Assembly: GCA_038373865.1 (NCBI GenBank) | Contig: JAXGGA010000025.1 | Location: 248,001-312,000, forward strand | Length of the DNA: 64,000 nt | Source of the DNA: Uloborus plumipes | Lineage: Eukaryota; Arthropoda; Arachnida; Araneae; Uloboridae | Direction: 5' to 3' | Part shown: positions 37,637 to 49,552 of the stretch, one piece after another | Numbering within the stretch: position 1 is the first letter of the stretch | Layout: every line of letters starts with the position of its first letter | Notes under the pieces: model-generated | Told to the model about the DNA's origin: nothing | Databases searched by the model: none | What the model saw: only the letters and a program-made list of their open reading frames with translations | Made by a program: the position numbers and the translations under genes

Positions 37637-39188
37637 GAGATCTCTTCGGTGGTGCCTTTGACTTTGCAAAGACAAGATTCGGTCAACTACCATCTCTTGA
37701 CTTACCACCACTGCCCACCCTAAATTTATTAGATCTGAACTGGGTGTGAATTGATTGTATACTGTTCTAAATGCAACACCAAAAAGGTATCTCCAAGAAA
37801 ATTTCTAGCAAGACGGGTTTAAACAAGTATGACTTTTTTAAATGTTTTCTACTTGCTTTGATATTCTAAAGACATGTGTGCTAATGGATCTGATCTAATC
37901 AAGATTTAGTCTAGGTCGGAAAAGAAACAGCAACAACAACTCTATCAACATTGCTTTAAGAAATAAGATTTGATCAGATTGCTTTTTTATTTTTCCACAA
38001 TTTCTTCATTAGCTAAAAACATTTTTAGAGCATTGAAAATATAAAGCATATTCAATAATTATGTGAAACAATGAATGATTTAAATTACTGATATGAAAAT
38101 GCTTAAATTCCAACCAACCAAACATTCCCAATGCTTCATTCTGTGTCACCAGAGAAAGTAGTAAATTTTATCGTCTCACAACTCTAGGCGGGGATAACTA
38201 AACAGGGTACCTGAAACCAAGATTTTTCCGTTTAAAACAGGATGATTCTGTTTTTGTAAATTTATCGTCTGATGTATTTTTCATTTAATATTTTCCTTTT
38301 TATTATCGTCTGCAATGCTTATATTTATTGTACCATTAGCTAATTTACCGTATTCGCTATCTATTGTTTTCTTGTAACGACAACGACAACAGAAATGAAT
38401 TGGAATAGTTAGAATATTTTTTATTGAAACGATGTTGTTGCTTTTTCTCGCCCGATGTTGGCGGAAAACAATATTTTATCTTGTGAATATAAGATTTTTT
38501 TTTAATAAAATGTGAAGACATCAATTTTATATACTGGAATGAATAGTTTTATTTATACGAAAAGTCCTAAGAATTGGAATGCAAGAAACACAGTATGTAT
38601 AGTCACTTTATCAAATATACAACAGCGTGGCCATTTATTATATAAAACTATAATTCTTGCAAGTAGTTCGTAACTGAACAAGATAATTTTATTCCGCTTC
38701 TTGAATAATCTTTATAAAATGTGACTCATAGTCCACTTTATGCATCAAATTCAAGTCTCGAGTATTGTTAATTAGAGAGCGGAAGATGAGAACTGAATGT
38801 TGTATCGATTGGCGAGGAACAGGAATGCCGGCTGTTCCGAGTCTTTCCACTTGAGTACAGAAAATGTCATTAGAAATATACCTCTCAGTTCAAGTGACTA
38901 CGTATGTTGTTAAGTAGTTGCTGTAATGTTGTCTAACTAATAATTTAAACTGCTTCTTGTCAAGAGTAATTGTGAGCGCGTCCCGAAGTTAGGCCTGATT
39001 ACTTATGTTTTAATCAAGACTGGGAAAGCTCAAATTGTGTTGGTCATATGCGCAGCAAACACTTTCCAAGTGATATTATTTATTGATATGAATCACTTTT
39101 GTTTTATGTAAGATATTCAGATTTCATTAGTTGACTAGTAGTCGTTAAAGATTCATCAACATCTTTATAACTATAGCATTTTTTCCCA
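37637..39188. other. No recognisable gene
   Basis: AT-rich sequence; no supported gene, RNA or element boundary. Confidence 0.4.
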
Positions 39189-39619
39189 CACTGTAAAAAA
39201 ACAGATGTTGTTTTTACAGTATAATACAGCTAATTTTACTGTAATTTTACAATAACAAACTGTAAATTTGCTCATTTTACGATAGTAAACTAAATTTGCT
39301 CATTTTACAATAGTGAACTGTAAAATTGCTAGATTACAGTAGTAAATTGTAAAATTGCTAGTTTCAGATTATTAGTGTATTTTACGGTTTTAAACTGAAC
39401 CTCTGCTGCTACTTTTATACTGTTGCTTTTACAGTATAATGCAGCTAACTTTATGGTAAAATTGCTAATTTTACAGTGATAAATTGTAAAACTGTTAGTT
39501 TTACAGTGATAAATTGTAAAATGGCTAGTTTTACAGTTTATTACTGGGCTTTTACAGTTTTAAACTGGAACTTCTGCTGCCAGTATTATAATGTAAAAAC
39601 AACAGCTATTTTTGCAGTG
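39189..39619. mobile_element. 'ACTGTAAAA' MITE, dimeric copy
   Basis: It starts CACTGTAAAAAAACAG and ends AGCTATTTTTGCAGTG. The unit boundary CTGTTGCTTTTACAGTATAA lies at about 39420-39440, as in the other dimers. Blocks of TGTAAAATTGCTAG/TTTTACAGTGATAAAT repeat between. The flanks are CA rather than TA, so the original duplication is mutated. Confidence 0.75.
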
Positions 39620-39715
39620 CATGGAATGACTCAAAATGTTTAATTTTATCTTCTATACCATTTCCTCAAAATTAAAGACAGAAATCACCTAAAAATGACA
39701 AAGGAAAGTTTTTGT

Positions 39716-39995
39716 CGATAGAAAAACGGGAGTGGAATTTGAGTGAAATATGGAAAAATGAGAAACAGAAAAATAGAGCAACGAAATAATTAGGAATGGA
39801 AAATAGCACTACCGAAACATCGGAAACGGAAAATTAAGAAACAGAAAAATAAGGAACGGAAAATTAAAAAACGGAAAAGTGACGAACGGAGAAATAAGAT
39901 ATGGAATTTTTGTTAATTCAAGGAAAATTTGCAACCGGAAAACTAAAACTACGGAAAAATAAGAGATGGAGCTTCTTTAAAATCACAGAAAAATA
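39716..39995. repeat. Diverged short tandem repeat, GGAAAAATAAGnAACGGA type
   Basis: A purine-rich stretch repeats versions of AACGGAAAAATAAGGA with a spacing of about 16-20 bases, for example at 39820-39900. It has almost no pyrimidines on this strand. Only a low-copy minisatellite is claimed. Confidence 0.6.
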
Positions 39996-41559
39996 ATTAA
40001 CAAATAGGAAAATCTAGGTGCAACTCAGCTGTCAGTACTTTTTCCGTTATTTTCAAGAAATTTTCCTAACAGTATAGAATGTGTGCTGCTATTTCGGTAC
40101 GAAAACACGGTATCTTAATACTGCGGTCCCTTAATTCTACACTGGCTTGTAATTCATTTTGTCTAGTTTTTTTTTTTTTTTGTATGCAACATTTCGTTCG
40201 TTTGCGCCAAGTGATGAAAACGCTCTGTTGTAATTTTTTTAAAATAAGTATTTATTTAAAATCTTGAACAAAAAAGAAGTTTATTCAATTATTTTTTTTC
40301 ATTAAATTCTTAAAATAAATATCAGATAATTTGAATAAATGATAAACAGTTAAGAACGATAATTGGTTTTCTTGATTCTGCCCTATCACACAAAAAAACC
40401 AATTTATACCGTTAAATTGAGCTTCTTTCTGTAGCGATAAAGCCGCAAAACTATTATGTGTACTATCAAAGTCCCAAGAACTAATATTTTTAGACAATGA
40501 CAAAATACTACTTTCAGTATGCATAATTCATCGATAAAAACTTTTTAGTTTTTTAAAAGCTTGAAAATAGCTCGGGACAGTGATGTTGACTAAAATTTTT
40601 TTTCCCCTGTTGTCCATTATCCCTTCACCGTGAATGTGACAGGACAGTGATAAAATACTAAGAGACAAAAACAATTTACTGCTTGTGTTTGCCAGAGAAA
40701 ATAGACGAATGAAAAGACGAGAATAAGAAAGATATTTGGTTTACTATTGTGTTTAAGGCTGGGAATCAGTAACTTTTTGACTTAAAGATGGGTCGGGAAA
40801 TATATTTTGGAGCTCTAAGAAAAGCATAGGAAATCAATAACTTGATGTTCATTCTATGTAAGAAATAAGTAGGAGGAATAAATTATTTTTTGAAGTATGA
40901 CGATATTTTTTTGTCTTCTAATGGAAATATTTTCTTGAAAATGTGTAAAAACCATGCTAAAAAGCTACATGGATTTTAATATTATTTCCAAAGAGTAGTG
41001 TTATTTTTTTATTCTTAGTATTCTTAGTATAGTAATTCAGGAAATTTGCATTACTAAAGTCGTTATCAAGTTTAACCACATCGATTTTTCTTAGCCCTTG
41101 ATTTGATAGGATATCATGCTTGATTAGTAAAGTTTAAGGCCAAATTTTAGAACTGCACAAGCGTTCAGTTTTTATTTACTAGTTAGTGTGTAAAAAAAAT
41201 AAATAAATCAGAAAACTTTGTGGGAAACCGTTATCTCATTAAGTATCTCAAAATGTTCTCTCTACTCCTAAAACTTGACGTGTATGTTTGAAAACATTTT
41301 CAACAACATCTGATAAACAACCCACTTTATAGCCTTTATTAATATTGTATATTTCTTTTATATTTTAACGAAAAAAAAAAGTGAATCAATGTTACTTTGC
41401 TTAAAATTTTGCATTGAAATACTTTTTTTTCTCTCTAGGTAAGTTTCAATACCTCTTGATTTCTTCTTTTGGTAAGTAATATCACCGAAATTGATGTTTT
41501 GTTTTGAAAATGTTACCTTCATTAAAAGCATATTTAGTAGAAATTAAACTTTCATTTAG
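39996..41559. other. No recognisable gene
   Basis: AT-rich sequence; frames at 40079-40524 carry no known motif. Confidence 0.35.
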
Positions 41560-41778
41560 TAGGGGAATGTGGGGCAAAGTGAAGTAGCGGGGCAAAGTGA
41601 AGTAGCGGGGCAAAGTGAAATGGCAAAATATTTTTACAGTTTGCAGCGCCACCTATCTAGCAATATTTTAACAAGGTTCATATACAAACAGTCTATTCCC
41701 GTCAACAAATAGATAAATCTAAAGATCAACGAAAAAAATTATACAAGTCCTTTTCAAAATTTGATACATTTATTTTAA

Positions 41779-43554
41779 CCCATTAATGCCTAGCGTCCCT
41801 TTTTAGGGACGCTCCAAAAAGTGAGTCTGAATTTTCCAAAAATGAACATTTCAACCAAATAATTGTGTTCAATTATTACTTTGGTATTGCTTCAATTCTC
41901 TATTAACAGATTTCAGCACATAACCGCTGTAAAGTGTGATCTGTAGCCATTTGATTATGATCTTTATCAAAAATTACATCGTTCACAATCTCAAGAACAA
42001 AAAGCTAAGTTTTTAAAGTCATTAACAAGTAAATCTATCTGTGTTTGATATATGTGCTACTTTGATCGATGTTTTAGTTTACCTTTTTTTGCAATTTTGT
42101 AAATTTTAAATTTTTTTAGGATTTTATAGCAATTTAAGAACGTCCCTAAAAAGGGACTCTAGGCACCAAAGGCTGCATTGTTTAACCGTTGCTGGTTTCT
42201 TTCTTAGAATCTAGAATTTATATCAAAAGAAGTTAGTAAATGTTTTTAAACTGAAAAACAGATAATAATTGTCATTTTTAAAACTTATTTTATTTTAAAA
42301 ATCTAATTAAATTAAATTAATTAATATATAAACTTAATTATACAACGTTCTTGAATATTTTCTTTTTTTTTTTTACAAATAATACTCAAGGTAAATTTTG
42401 AAAGAAAGCTATTTCAAAAATGTAGTCCTTTAAAACACTAATTGTTCGTTGTATTTAATTACTTTTCCATTATGTATTTAGGTGTCTATTATTGTTTAGT
42501 CTGACTGTTGGAAGAAGCCCTAAGCTGTTTCAGAAGCTTAGCATTTCACCTTGATGAAGAATTCAAGGATTGCATATGTGTCTGTTGTTTGGAAAAGGGG
42601 GGGGGATTGCAGATTTAATTTCAGAATTCCCTGAGAATGCCAATTTTGATCTCTACTGTGACAATTTATTTACTTCTCTTGCGTTCCTACGTGATTATTT
42701 GTCTCAGAAAGGTTTTGTGCAAGAATCGGATTAAAAAATGCTCATGAACTAAAGTTACGTTGTTCAAAAAAGAAAAGAGAGGAAGTTTTGAATAAATGTC
42801 GATGACAGGTAAAATAATATTACGTTGGTTCAGTGGAATAATAGCAATGTCATAACTATTGCATCGAATCTTCATGGAGTTCATCCTATTGTAAAGGCTA
42901 AGCGATTGTCCAACAGCGAAAAGAAAATTATTGAAATTGATGAACCAAATATATATGGTTGCTCAGTACAATCGTTGCATAAGGAAAAAGATCCCATGCA
43001 TCAAATATCGGGAACTACCGGTTTTTGATTCACTCTAAAAAATGGTGGTAGCCACTCTTCATTTTTATTTTAGAAGCTGCTGTACGCATTGAGCTCAAGA
43101 GTACCGGATTGAATTAGGTATTATGGGGCTAGTTGTTATATTGCTTTAAATAAGACTCAGGTAAGATGCGCCCATTGAAGTAAAAGAGCTTATCGGAATG
43201 CAGCAAATGCAATACGTAGGTTTGTAGAACAAATGCTTTGCTGACTTTTATACTCAACAACACCAATATTTCCTTGTTCTCTGAATCTACTTCTCAGTTT
43301 ATGTTAATTGCTGCTTTTATTTCTTCTTATAAATTGTCATTTTCAACATTACATCGTAGGCATAAAAAAAATTTGGTAAAAAAGTATGTACCCTCTGGTG
43401 CCTAGCGTCCCTTTTTAGGGACGATTTTTCTTTCTTAAATAAAAAATTTCATTTTTACATGATAATTTTTTAACTATTTTTCCTATCCATTAAACACTAT
43501 TTGTAACCAGTATACAAAGTATCGTTGAAAAAAAAAATGTCAGGCATTAATGGG
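41779..43554. mobile_element. piggyBac element, degraded
   Basis: TTAA duplications (41775-41778 and 43555-43558) flank ends CCCATTAATGCCT and its inverse. A palindromic subterminal motif, GCGTCCCTTTTTAGGGACG, lies at about 41795 and 43405, and a related ACGTCCCTAAAAAGGGAC lies at about 42141. TTAA targets and short ends with subterminal repeats are typical of piggyBac, and the transposase remnant inside confirms it. Confidence 0.9.
42600..43105 (+). pseudogene. piggyBac transposase, C-terminal half, broken
   Basis: The frame from 42606 reads IADLISEFPENANFDLYCDN then LFTSLAFLRDYLSQKGF before a stop. The 'DN.FTS..L...L...G' block holds one of the catalytic Asp residues of piggyBac transposases. 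A shifted frame gives TKVTLFKKEKRGSFE (the 'K..RG' block). The frame from 42822 gives TLVQWNNSNVITIASNLHG and PIVKAKRLSN ('W.DN..V...SN..G..P....KR'). A further shift near 42960-43020 leads to NYRFLIHSKKWW, matching the 'YR....KKWW' block. At least two stops and three frameshifts make it dead. The N-terminal half and the C-terminal cysteine finger were not seen. Confidence 0.85.
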
Positions 43555-43560
43555 TTAATA

Positions 43561-43736
43561 CAGTCGACGCTCGATAAAACGACCGTCTCCAACCTAAAGA
43601 AAACGGTCTTTATAACGAGTGGTCGCTATAAGAGGTAGAATATAGAGTATATTGGGATACAGTAGGGGGTTTTCTCACCGGTCGTTATATTAGGATGGTC
43701 TTTATAACGCGTGGTCGTTATAACGAGCGTCGACTG
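43561..43736. mobile_element. pogo-type MITE
   Basis: TA (43559-43560, 43737-43738) flanks a 176-bp element. Its ends are CAGTCGACGCTCGATAAAAC and the inverse of CAGTCGACGCTCGTTATAAC. CAG termini with TA duplication are the pogo/Tigger signature. It sits one base pair beyond the piggyBac TTAA, so it was inserted beside that copy. Confidence 0.85.
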
Positions 43737-44378
43737 TATTCGTGTTTTTCAAAAATACTTTTTGTTATGATACAATGAAAAAATTTTAATTTTGATTTTA
43801 AATGTTTATTGTAATTTGTCAAGTACACGCGGGGCAAAGTGAAATAGTTCATTTCATTTACTTATTTTCTTTACGTAATTATTTACGTATTTCTTTATTT
43901 ATTAATTTACATTCTTTTACCAATTAATTCCCTTATTAATTCATTCGTTCACTGATTTTCTTATTCGTTCTTTATTTTTTTCACTCGTTTCGTTTTCTCA
44001 TAAATTAATGTGTTAATTAATTTGTTTATTTATTTATTCGTTAATTTTTAACTAATAAGTTATTTATTTATTTGTTTACACGTCCATTTGGTGAAAATTA
44101 CTGTTACTCATATCATAGAATATTTTTCATAGTAAAAATGTTTCATTTTTCACTTTGCCCCATGGTTTTTTAAGGTGGAAAATATCTACCTTTTTTTGAA
44201 GGTGCAAAATAACTGCCAAAAATGAAAAATAATATTTCAACGCAAGTTGTCATACAAAATACATTGTTCAATCTGTATGTACAATAACTTTCAGAACAAA
44301 TTTCTATTGCGTTCATTTTGAAATAGGTCAGCTATCTTAACTATTTCACTTTGCCCCACATTCCCCTACATAAGTCAG

Positions 44379-44498
<120 letters not shown>

Positions 44499-44563
44499 TA
44501 AAATAGATTCTTCAAATGAAGAAGTACTGTTGTGTACGTGCATCTTAGTATTATTTTTTCCAA

Positions 44564-44595
44564 AGGTGCCATAGTATTAAAATACTATGGCACCT
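44564..44595. repeat. Perfect 15-bp palindrome
   Basis: AGGTGCCATAGTATT is followed after two bases by its exact reverse complement. It could form a cruciform or be a tiny MITE core. No TSD can be read. Confidence 0.8.
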
Positions 44596-44599
44596 CTGG

Positions 44600-45710
44600 A
44601 ACTACTTTATATTTTAACTACTTTGTATTTAAAAAAAAAGTTAATATCATGTACTTTTTATGTCACAGTTGATGTTCATGGCTCTTTGATGTGATAAAAA
44701 TTGTGTAAACCATTAAAACTCCGTTTGAGTCTCGCCACGTTTTATAACAGTAAGAGCATAACAAAATTATTTATTTTAAACAGTTTTTTTTTAAAGAAAT
44801 TTAAGTTGAAGTGACATAAACATTCTTTTGCACAGTGCTCAAATAGTTTTGTTAATGAGGTTGCATTTTAGAATGTAGGGGGGGGGGTGTATTTCTCCAG
44901 TTCAGTTTAAAAAATACCATGGATAGCATAAGATAATTCAAAAAATTCTCTGCCATTTTGATATAAACTAATCTTACACTGTTCGCACCGGCTTCTGTTA
45001 ACGCTTATTTTATTGTAAATTTGTTGTGCCATACTGTTCCTCAGAAGAGTTGAGCTATGACCTTAGCATTGTTTTTCTCTTTTTTGGTAATAGAAAAGGG
45101 TAATTGCTTCGAATTTGAGTTGGAGTATCTTTGCAAAGCGACAACGAAAGTAACCCATCTCAATTCAGTGCCAATTACCCCTTCAAATAACACGAAAGTG
45201 AGAAAACTTTGTCAGAAGCCAACTTACCAGAGGAGCACTATAATGCTATGAAGAACTTATATTTTGCATAATGATACAAATCGTTAAACTTAAATACTAA
45301 AACATGTTGAGATTTTTTTTTTATTTTTTAAATTTGAAATTTCATTTATGTTCTTAGAAGATTTGTAAAAAAACAAGCAAGATGGTGCAGATGATATTTA
45401 TCTTATGGATGAGTAGTAACCATTCATAATAGAAAAAATATATGTATTATAATAATATAAAAAACTAATAATTACGTGAGTGACTAGCTTAAATAGAAAA
45501 TTAATACTAATTGTAGATTGAAGAAAGAAATACAATGAACTTCCGATGATCCATGGAATAGGGTGGTACGGTAACCGTGAACAAGCAACCTCAGATAACC
45601 CAAAAATAGGTAAAAAAAGATAGTAATGTATTTAATATCTAAAAAAAAGTCCATAACACAATACATACATTTAAATTTTCGCTAAAAATGATACCATTGA
45701 CTGTAAAAAA
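44600..45710. other. No recognisable gene
   Basis: AT-rich sequence with a G run at 44878-44887. A 64-codon frame at 45057-45251 is richer in codons than its flanks but not recognised. Confidence 0.35.
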
Positions 45711-45759
45711 TACGAGAAGTTGTTTTTTTTTTTTTTTTTTTTTTTTTCAACCTCCGATA

Positions 45760-45990
45760 GGCAATAAAAAATAAACGGATTCAAATACAAAAGATATTTT
45801 ATCAAAAGTGAGGTACAATGCTCTGAAATTCTCTACATAATCACCTTAACGATTGAAGCATTTGTTATATCTGTGAACAAGCTTTTAATAGCCTCCTCGT
45901 AAAATGTTGCCGCCAATGATTGGAAGTGAGTTCTGACGGTGTCTTTGGGTTCCACGCCACTTTGGAAGCACGATGCCTTTCCAGACCCCA
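45760..45990 (-). pseudogene. Mariner transposase C-terminus (left arm)
   Basis: The reverse complement of this arm encodes, with frameshifts, the same text as the right arm (KASCFQSGVEPKDTVRTHFQ, then LAATFYEEAI). It then shifts, so the LVHRYYKC part is lost from frame. It is part of the foldback element and cannot be functional. Confidence 0.7.
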
Positions 45991-46202
45991 AGTAGGGGTC
46001 TCCCTAAACAGGAGTGACGGGCATTTCCATGCCCCCAAGCAGGGGGCATGGCAATGCCCGTCATCATAGCGCTAGTGTAACCCAACGGTTCCTCCAGCAG
46101 TTTCAATGGGACATTTTTTAACATCCACCCTAAAGCTCTGACCGAGCACCAAGTGACTTTCATCTGCTCCCTGAACTGAAGCAGGGACTTGGAGACCCCT
46201 GC

Positions 46203-46433
46203 TTGAGGTTTGGAAAGGCATCGTGCTTCCAAAGTGGCGTGGAACCCAAAGACACCGTCAGAACTCACTTCCAATCATTGGCGGCAACATTTTACGAGGA
46301 GGCTATTATAAATCTTGTTCACAGATATTACAAATGCTTCAATCGTCAAGGAGATTATGTAGAGAATTGTAGAGCATTGTACCTCACTTTTGATAATAAA
46401 TATTTTTTGTATTTGAATCCGTTTATTTTTTAA
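46203..46433 (+). pseudogene. Mariner transposase C-terminus (right arm)
   Basis: The open frame reads KASCFQSGVEPKDTVRTHFQ, then SLAATFYEEAIINLVHRYYK and CFNRQGDYVEN. 'FYEEGI..LV.RY.KC....GDYVEK' is the hallmark end of mariner-family transposases. Here it continues for about 26 codons past DYVEN without the expected stop. All catalytic residues lie upstream and are absent. The first residues of the frame come from the foldback centre and are not transposase. Confidence 0.8.
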
Positions 46434-46761
46434 AGCCTATCGGAGGTTAAAAAAAAACAACCCTCGTATCCTTAAAAGCTAGAAACGACCAGCAATGCAT
46501 TCGCATTTTTCTGTGATCAGTAAATCTTTAGAGTTTAAAGAAGAAATAAAAGTGGGAAACATCAAGTATAGTATATAATCTGACAGCGGATAGTCGGGTG
46601 TTCACTGTATCTTCGTCAGATTTGCATTTGCGATGAAAGCAGGGTTCGGAGCTTGGAGTTGAAAATTACGAGAAGCTGCTTCTTTATTGCATGGGAACGG
46701 TTTTATATGAAGAAAATAAAAATTAAAAAGCTATCCCTAATTTGAAATTCTAAATACTTAA

Positions 46762-46988
46762 CCCTCTCACGAACATGCATTTAATATCATGGCCTGTTTA
46801 AATCCCCTCAAGACGGACTTGTACGTAAAAAACTGCCAGGAAAAAGCTACCCCCCCCCCCTCGTTAAATTCCATCCTCGCTTAACCTCTCCAATCCCGTT
46901 CCACTTTTTCCTGGCAGTTTTTGACGTGCAAGTCCGTCAGAGGGGGATTTAAACAGGCCGGGATATTACGTGCATGTCCGCGAGAGGG
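46762..46988. mobile_element. piggyBac-type MITE with TTAA duplication
   Basis: TTAA (46758-46761, 46989-46992) flanks a 227-bp element with long inverted ends. CCCTCTCACGAACATGCA is matched by the inverse of TGCATGTCCGCGAGAGGG. Inner inverted blocks are GGCCTGTTTAAATCCCC and GGACTTGTACG. A poly-C tract sits at the centre (46851-46860). The ends are unlike those of the piggyBac at 41779, so it is a different family. Confidence 0.85.
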
Positions 46989-47664
46989 TTAAATTTGATA
47001 ATTGAATGAAAAACTATTTGCTCTAACAAAAAAGAAAAAAAAAAAGCCTCGTAAAACGTAAGAAATGTTATTAGAAGTAACATTTTAAACTCGGGGGATA
47101 ATTTCAAGAGGGAAGGCAATATTTTTGAGGAAAGTGTCGAGGGAAATGGCTGAATCATCTACTAAATTTCACGGATTATCCATTCAAGTAACTGAAATTC
47201 ACAGAGCATATGGCTCACAAGAGCATTTTTGCATTATTTTCACAATTGTGATTGAGTATGTGATTTCAATTTCATCAATGATGATCACTAGGGTGGAGCG
47301 AAAAAAATGAATTTTTGATTTTCGTAAACGGGTACCTTTCATTTACTGTGAATGAGGATAAGTAACAATTCTGTAAAATATTTCACTTTTGCGACGTCAT
47401 CTTTAGTCTGCGCATTTGGCCTAAAGTTTTGAAATTTCTGATTTTTTTTTTTTTTTTTGGATTTTTCAAAATTTTTTAAAAAATATTGCAAATGATAAAA
47501 CTAGTGACGGGTGGTTATTAAATGGAAGAAAAAGGTTTGAAATATACAAAGAATTTTTTAAAACCATTTTAGATTATTATTTCAGTTCGTGCATTGCGCT
47601 CAAAGTTCATCAAATTTCCCAAAATTTCTGATATTTTCGACATTTTTTAACTCAGTATTTCCTC

Positions 47665-47862
47665 TCAATATTCACTTGAAGTGTCTTCAAACTTGTTTTT
47701 ATTAATTTTATTATTACTTTGAACCCTGCAACTCTTCGCTAGCTCATGTGGAACTACCCAGGACTCACCACGAGGAGGTGACCGCACTTCTAGTCCTACA
47801 CGTGAACGCTTCCTTCCAACCAATGCAAGCACGTATTTACATTTCTTAGATACGTCTTTCAC
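47665..47862 (-). pseudogene. Protein remnant inside the left arm of the 47.3-kb element
   Basis: The minus frame reads VSKKCKYVLALVGRKRSRVG then LEVRSPPRGESWVV. The right-arm counterpart (49361-49552, plus) reads LSKKCKCMLSSVGSKGKA then LKVRPLPRGESWVI. Two diverged copies keep SKKCK, VG.K and PRGESWV in register, which suggests the parent element's protein had this segment. I do not recognise the family. Confidence 0.45.
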
Positions 47863-48302
47863 AGTTAAATTGTTCCTTTGTGTCGTAAATTGATCAAATA
47901 TTTCTGTCAGAGATCCTCGTTTTTACTAAACTTTTTCTTTTCCTGTGATTACATACCAATTTTGAAGAGCTTGTGACCTATTCGACAGCTCTTTCAACTG
48001 ATTGAGTCTTGAATGGCAGTTTAAAAAGAGCGCATTCAGAAATCATATTTAAATTCTCAGCTTCCATAATCTTTGTAAATATTGTGTTGTTAAATAACCT
48101 GTAAAAGGTAGCTTTGTAATTTCCACATCATGCCAAGAAATCATATCGGTGTATACTGACTTTTGATTTATGTATGTAATGTATGAAAATAGATTTTTGT
48201 CTATTTTTTGGGATCTGAAGCGTTCTTACTTGTTTGCTTGTTTGTTTTCTAGATTGAGCGTTTATAATACGATTTAAAACAAGTTTCTTTATATGCTCTC
48301 TC

Positions 48303-48730
48303 TTATGAACTATCCAGGTTATTTCCCGGTGTTGCCCGGGTGCTTATTAATACAACATAGCTCTAAAAAATATTTGAATGAATTCTATCCACATGGGAAT
48401 ATAAAAACTTATTTCATGCTAAAAAGAAATAGTTGAGCCTTAAATGGATAATTCATTGTTGATCGTAATCTTTGTAGGAAAATACTCCTATTTAAATGTG
48501 TTACATTTTATCAATTTGTGTGCTTAAAGTCTTATGTCTATTACTCTATCTATTCAAAATTATAAGAAAATGGCCATTTTGAGACAAAAGATTTGAATTT
48601 TGGGCTTTTTGGATTTTTTTTTTTAATTTCAAAACCCCTGCCTATGTGAATTCTAATGCATCAGGAAACCTCTGTGCCAAGTTTGTTGAAAATCCGACGA
48701 AAACTGGATTTGTATAAGGAACAAACATAC
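48303..48730 (+). repeat. Older interspersed repeat inside the 47.3-kb element
   Basis: It starts CTATCCAGGTTATTTCCCGG and GTTGCCCGGGTGCTTATTAA. It ends with CAAGTTTGTTGAAAATCCG and a CATACATACATTTGA tail. Text of this kind ('CCCGG.GTTGCCCGGGT ... AAGTTT..TGAAAATC ... ACATACATACA') is common among arthropod dispersed repeats. No coding content. Confidence 0.45.
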
Positions 48731-49360
48731 ATACATTTGATAACAGCATATTTCTTGGGTGCAAAGTATACATTGTTTTGAATAGATGTGAATACAATGT
48801 TCTGTTTTTTCCCGGAGAGATAATCTTTAAAATCTCACACGAATTCATAGTAACGTCTGTTTTTCATAGTAACGTCTCTAAATTTAGTAACGTCTGTACT
48901 TCAGCCTTAAAGAGCAAGGAAACTTTTACCCGCGAAAGTTATGAACTCTTTTAAAAATTGTAGTCTAAAGATTGTTTGCTGTAGTCAACATCTGACTAAG
49001 GCAAGCTTTCTTGGACTTCTGTTTCACATTTTTTTTGGATATTTTCCCAGTCAAAACTACCTTGCTCATCTAATGAAGTTACTGTTGCTCAGTACTTAAA
49101 CCATTTTTATTGTCAAAATCAATCTGATCAATGACAAATTCTATAGAGGTTCATATTGAACTGCTTTGAAAGTATAATATGTTTAGCTTCGTCTAACAGG
49201 CCCAAAAATTACTTTGGTCCACTGGTAGGTTCATCTAGCTTTTGCAAAAAATGCAGCAAATTAAGTTCATTCAAATGTAATTGGCAAATGTTTTATTACA
49301 GAGGTCTACCAAGTTTTCCTTCCAGTTTCCATATTACACCTTTATTTTCCTGTCTTTGTA

Positions 49361-49552
49361 GTGCATCCATCAAAACCAATGCAAACAATTTCCTACTCAA
49401 AGAAACAATTTATTGTTTCTGACTTGTCTAAGAAATGTAAATGTATGCTCTCATCGGTTGGAAGCAAGGGGAAAGCGAATGTACTCAAAGTGCGGCCACT
49501 TCCTCGTGGTGAGTCTTGGGTAATTTCAATGAGCAAGCATAGAGTTGAGTAG
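49361..49552 (+). pseudogene. Protein remnant inside the right arm of the 47.3-kb element
   Basis: This is the inverted partner of 47665-47862. It reads SDLSKKCKCMLSSVGSKGKA and VRPLPRGESWVISMSKHRVE. Similarity to the left arm begins at about VSDLSKK, so the upstream part of the frame lies outside the inverted repeat. Function unknown; not expected to be expressed. Confidence 0.45.

Larger units (their letters stand above)
41562..44366. mobile_element. TA-flanked element with GGGGCAAAGTGAA phrase, split by nested insertions
   Basis: TA (41560-41561, 44367-44368) flanks ends GGGGAATGTGGGGCAAAGTG and the exact inverse. The phrase GGGGCAAAGTGAA(G/A)TAG stands three times in a row at 41571-41620, again at about 43831, and inverted at about 44150 and 44340. 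A 1.8-kb piggyBac copy (41779-43554) and a pogo-type MITE (43561-43736) sit inside. Without them the element is about 0.85 kb and non-coding. Confidence 0.85.
45713..46466. mobile_element. Mariner-derived foldback element
   Basis: TA (45711-45712, 46467-46468) flanks ends CGAGAAGTTGTTTTTT and the inverse of CGAGGGTTGTTTTTTTT. The arms, about 45713-45990 and 46195-46466, are inverted copies that each carry the 3' end of a mariner transposase gene reading outward. The 200-bp centre contains a hairpin at 45983-46001 (AGACCCC/GGGGTCT) and a near-perfect palindrome at 46016-46062. The layout is that of a MITE made by inverted duplication of one mariner end. Confidence 0.85.
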
